Shown here: positions 61,833 to 64,000 of the stretch, piece by piece
How the letters are laid out: every line of letters begins with the position of its first letter
How positions within the stretch are numbered: position 1 is the first letter of the stretch
Origin: Candidatus Cryptobacteroides onthequi
GTDB taxonomy: Bacteria; Bacteroidota; Bacteroidia; Bacteroidales; UBA932
Direction: 5' to 3'
DNA: 64,000 nucleotides
Assembly: GCA_018066125.1 (NCBI GenBank)
Contig: JAGHSA010000050.1
Coordinates: 62,001 to 126,000 of the forward strand
The notes under the pieces: model-generated
What the model saw: the letters and a program-made list of their open reading frames with translations, nothing else
What the model was told of the DNA's origin: nothing
Database searches by the model: none
Position numbers and translations under genes: made by a program

Positions 61833-62765
61833 ATGCCAACTAAAACAGCAAGAGGACTGGGCAAAGGTCTCAGCGCCCTCCTGGGTGAAACATCCGATAT
61901 CGAAAGCTTCCGCAAACCTGTCGGATACGTAAATAAGGAAATCGCCGGAAGCCAGAATGACAGGGCCAATGCCGATGTCCTGCGCATCCCTGCAGGCCAG
62001 ATCGAGCCCAACCCTTATCAGCCGCGACTGAGCTTCGACCCCGAAGCGCTCGAAGAGCTTGCCGAGTCCATCAGGACTCTCGGCCTCATCCAGCCTATCA
62101 CCGTGCGCAAGATATCTGAAGGCAGATACCAGATCATCAGCGGCGAGAGAAGGTTCAGGGCTTCAAAGCTCGCAGGCATGGATCTCATCCCGGCATATAT
62201 CCGCACTGCAGATGACCAGGGCATGATGGAAATGGCCATCGTGGAGAATGTCCAGAGAGCAGATCTCGACCCTATCGAGACGGCACTCGGCTACCAGAGA
62301 CTCATAGATGAATGCAAGCTCACTCAGGAGCAGATGGCTCTCAGAGTGGGAAAGAAGAGAGCATCCGTCACCAATTTCCTCCGTCTCCTCAAGCTTCCGA
62401 CCAAAGTGCAGCATGACCTCAAGGCCGGCCTGATCAGTGTAGGCCATGCAAAGGTCCTGCTCGGTATAGATGAGCCCGAAGTCCAGTCAGACCTCTGCAA
62501 CCTCATCATCAAAGAGGACCTTTCGGTGCGTCAGCTCGAGGACAAGGTCCGCAGACTTGAGAAGGAAGCCCAGCCGCAGCCGTATGACGACAGCAAGGAC
62601 CTTCCGGAGGAGTACTATAAGGTGCTCGAGTACATGGGACGGTTCTTCGGGGACAACATATCACTCAAGAGAAGTGCATCGGGAAAGGGCAGCATGACTC
62701 TGCGTTTCGACTCAGACGAGGAGATGAAGAACTTCCTCAAGGCACTCGGCGACTCACTGAACTGA
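61833..62765 (+). CDS. parB: Chromosome partitioning protein ParB (Spo0J)
   Basis: The 310-residue protein has LGKGLSALLGE at the start (ParA-interacting), the CTPase domain with EPNPYQPRLSF, IRTLGLIQPITVRK and GERRFRASKLAG (the GERRxRA box), then the HTH domain (LTQEQMALRVGKKRASVTNF) and a C-terminal dimerisation helix (DEEMKNFLKALGDSL). It binds parS and slides using CTP. No full parS palindrome is visible in the window. It lies eight bases before the DUF5683 gene. Confidence 0.96.
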   Translation: MPTKTARGLGKGLSALLGETSDIESFRKPVGYVNKEIAGSQNDRANADVLRIPAGQIEPNPYQPRLSFDPEALEELAESIRTLGLIQPITVRKISEGRYQIISGERRFRASKLAGMDLIPAYIRTADDQGMMEMAIVENVQRADLDPIETALGYQRLIDECKLTQEQMALRVGKKRASVTNFLRLLKLPTKVQHDLKAGLISVGHAKVLLGIDEPEVQSDLCNLIIKEDLSVRQLEDKVRRLEKEAQPQPYDDSKDLPEEYYKVLEYMGRFFGDNISLKRSASGKGSMTLRFDSDEEMKNFLKALGDSLN

Positions 62766-62773
62766 AACATCGG

Positions 62774-63721
62774 ATGAAAAAGGCCCTGATTTTCATATTC
62801 ACAGCCGTACTCTGCATTACGGTTTTCCAGACGCGCTCTTACGCTCAGTTCAAGAGCGAGGCGTTCTCGCAGAGTTATGCCACAGAAGACAGTGCCGACA
62901 CGACTGAATCCTCGGTGTTTTCCCTCAAGGATTTCTACAGGCAGCTCACACACAAGGATTCGATTGCAAAGGTGGGTACACTCTTCGCAGGATCCACAGT
63001 GCTGATCGGAGGACAGCAGATATACCAGAGACAGTATTGGAAGCTTCCTGTCATCTATGGCGGCATAGGAGCCGGCATTGGGATGGGTATCCACTACCGC
63101 GGCCTGTACAACAAGTCCCTGGACGCGTACAACGCAGCATTTGAACTGGACCCCGAAACCACCCTCGCAGTGGACACAAAGTCCAGGAATCTCAGCAGAT
63201 TGATGTTCGCAGCCAGCGGAGCCATCTACTGGGCCACCCTCATGGACGGCGTGTACAACTTCGAGCGCGACACCTATCCTCACGCAGGCAAGGCGGCCAT
63301 CTACTCGCTGCTTCTCCCCGGACTCGGACAGGCATACAATCACGAATACTGGAAAATACCGATTTACTGGGGCGGACTGCTCGGGGCAGGTCATTTCTGG
63401 AGTCTCAACAGGACAAACTTCCAGAGATTCAGAAGAATCTATCTCGAAGCTTCAGACCCCGAGTCCGGCTATAATGGATCCATCAGCGCATCCACAGCAC
63501 AATATTACAGAGACGTCTACAGACGCTACAGGGACTACTCAGTCCTTGCATTTGCAGCCGTTTACCTGATTCAGGTCATAGATGCCAACATCTTTGCCTA
63601 CATGCAGGACTTTGAAATCACAGACGATCTCTCATTAAACATATCTCCGACCATCATCACACCTGACCTGCAGTTCGCATCGAATTTCGGTCTGGGCATG
63701 AGTGTGGGATTCAGATTTTAG
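62774..63721 (+). CDS. DUF5683 membrane-associated protein
   Basis: A 315-residue protein with a signal peptide (about 1-24, ending SYAQ) and several short hydrophobic segments: LFAGSTVLIGGQQIYQ, PVIYGGIGAGIGMGI, SLLLPGLGQAYNHEYWKIPI (the PGLGQAYN block is the DUF5683 hallmark) and VLAFAAVYLIQVIDANIF. The ending SNFGLGMSVGFRF resembles a terminal barrel strand. The family is conserved after parAB in Bacteroidota; function unknown. It is followed three bases later by the start of the next gene, so the operon continues. Confidence 0.85.
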   Translation: MKKALIFIFTAVLCITVFQTRSYAQFKSEAFSQSYATEDSADTTESSVFSLKDFYRQLTHKDSIAKVGTLFAGSTVLIGGQQIYQRQYWKLPVIYGGIGAGIGMGIHYRGLYNKSLDAYNAAFELDPETTLAVDTKSRNLSRLMFAASGAIYWATLMDGVYNFERDTYPHAGKAAIYSLLLPGLGQAYNHEYWKIPIYWGGLLGAGHFWSLNRTNFQRFRRIYLEASDPESGYNGSISASTAQYYRDVYRRYRDYSVLAFAAVYLIQVIDANIFAYMQDFEITDDLSLNISPTIITPDLQFASNFGLGMSVGFRF

Positions 63722-63724
63722 CGA

Positions 63725-64000
63725 ATGAAGAAATTTCTGGCAATACTGGCAGCAACGCTGTCATTCATGACAGGCGTATCCGCTCAGGAGACGGTAGAGC
63801 ACCGCCTCTTCCCCGGCAGCAGCCAGGGCCAGAGAGCGCCAAGACAGAGCAAGGACGAACTCAAGGCGCAGATCGACTCTCTGAATGCAGTCATCAGGGC
63901 ACTTGAAAGCGAACTCGGAATAAGGGACAGCCTCCACGCAAAGATGGCTGAAAGAGTCGAGGATGCCGAGAGGAAAGCCAGTCAGATGGCTACTCCTGTC
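63725..64000 (+). CDS. Secreted protein, N-terminal part; possible lytic transglycosylase (3' end outside window)
   Basis: The 92 visible codons give a signal peptide, MKKFLAILAATLSFMTGVSA, then a polar region and a coiled coil, DELKAQIDSLNAVIRALESE, and more charged sequence. No catalytic motif lies in the visible part. In related genomes the gene after parA-parB-DUF5683 is commonly an MltD-like lytic transglycosylase with LysM repeats, which is my best guess from context only. The ATG at 63725 is three bases after the DUF5683 stop. Confidence 0.7.
   Translation, partial: MKKFLAILAATLSFMTGVSAQETVEHRLFPGSSQGQRAPRQSKDELKAQIDSLNAVIRALESELGIRDSLHAKMAERVEDAERKASQMATPV

Noticed and set aside
61057..62765. 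A parS site near parAB
   Set aside because: Only a half-site-like GTGAAACA is seen near 61886; no 16-base palindrome was found by eye in this region.

Overview
The window is a piece of a Bacteroidota chromosome, most likely order Bacteroidales. The evidence is: repeated promoter boxes of the Bacteroides type (TAnnTTTG near -7, sometimes TTTG near -33), almost no Shine-Dalgarno sequences, families largely restricted to this phylum (DUF349, DUF3276/PUR, DUF5606, DUF4301, DUF5683, GSCFA), an Na+-translocating decarboxylase, and a bacterial V-type ATPase. Most coding DNA is moderately GC-rich. The exception is about 24.6-26.6 kb, which is clearly more AT-rich and looks acquired. I see no tRNA, rRNA, insertion sequence, integrase, phage gene or CRISPR array. 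I cannot name a genus with confidence.

Layout. 0-3.4 kb: the start of yidC with a DUF349 gene (minus), then trmD (plus). 3.4-8.1 kb: a short promoter-terminator unit that may be a small RNA, then a TPP riboswitch and a thiamine salvage operon (methyltransferase, tenA, thiD, HAD phosphatase, thiM, thiE). 8.1-13.1 kb (minus): glutaminyl cyclase lipoprotein, pyrG, a Tat-exported Gfo/Idh/MocA oxidoreductase, RNase P RNA, an acyltransferase. 13.1-17.3 kb: glpABC. 17.3-22.7 kb (minus): nusB, yajC, ybbR-like, coaE fused to DUF5606, rimO, a lipoprotein. 22.8-24.5 kb: a PUR-type protein and an SAH/MTA-type deaminase. 24.5-26.7 kb: an AT-rich insert with an astacin-like lipoprotein protease and a barrel-like protein, flanked by a 3' fragment of a peptide deformylase gene and by an intact lipoprotein deformylase gene. 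26.7-29.7 kb (minus): a small coiled-coil protein, zapA, 6S RNA, RNase Y, lipoprotein deformylase.

29.8-36.2 kb: ffh, a GSCFA protein, an outer membrane protein, a 5'-nucleotidase-family lipoprotein, an ECF sigma factor with a membrane partner. 36.4-40.5 kb: an ABC transporter, a YtrA-type GntR regulator, a GIN-domain lipoprotein and an M28 peptidase with a barrel-like tail. 40.5-45.9 kb (minus): recF, dciA-like, pdxB, DUF4301, and separately a sodium:solute symporter. 46-51.6 kb: a TPR membrane protein, yebC, and a biotin-dependent Na+-pumping decarboxylase (carboxyltransferase, OadG-like, biotin carrier, OadB). 51.7-58.8 kb: the V-ATPase operon E-DUF2764-A-B-D-I-K. 58.8-64 kb: GH88, a lipid kinase, parA, parB, DUF5683 and the start of a secreted coiled-coil protein.

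How the genes fit together. The decarboxylase pump and a V-ATPase whose K subunit carries a full Na+-site signature lie side by side, which suggests a sodium-based energy module. The thi operon salvages the pyrimidine and thiazole halves of thiamine rather than making them. Several secreted enzymes act on proteins or peptide N-termini (glutaminyl cyclase, lipoprotein deformylase, astacin, M28). The most unusual points are the deformylase-flanked insertion, the deformylase predicted to be outside the cytoplasm, the TPP-controlled methyltransferase, the CoaE-DUF5606 fusion and the possible leaderless promoters.
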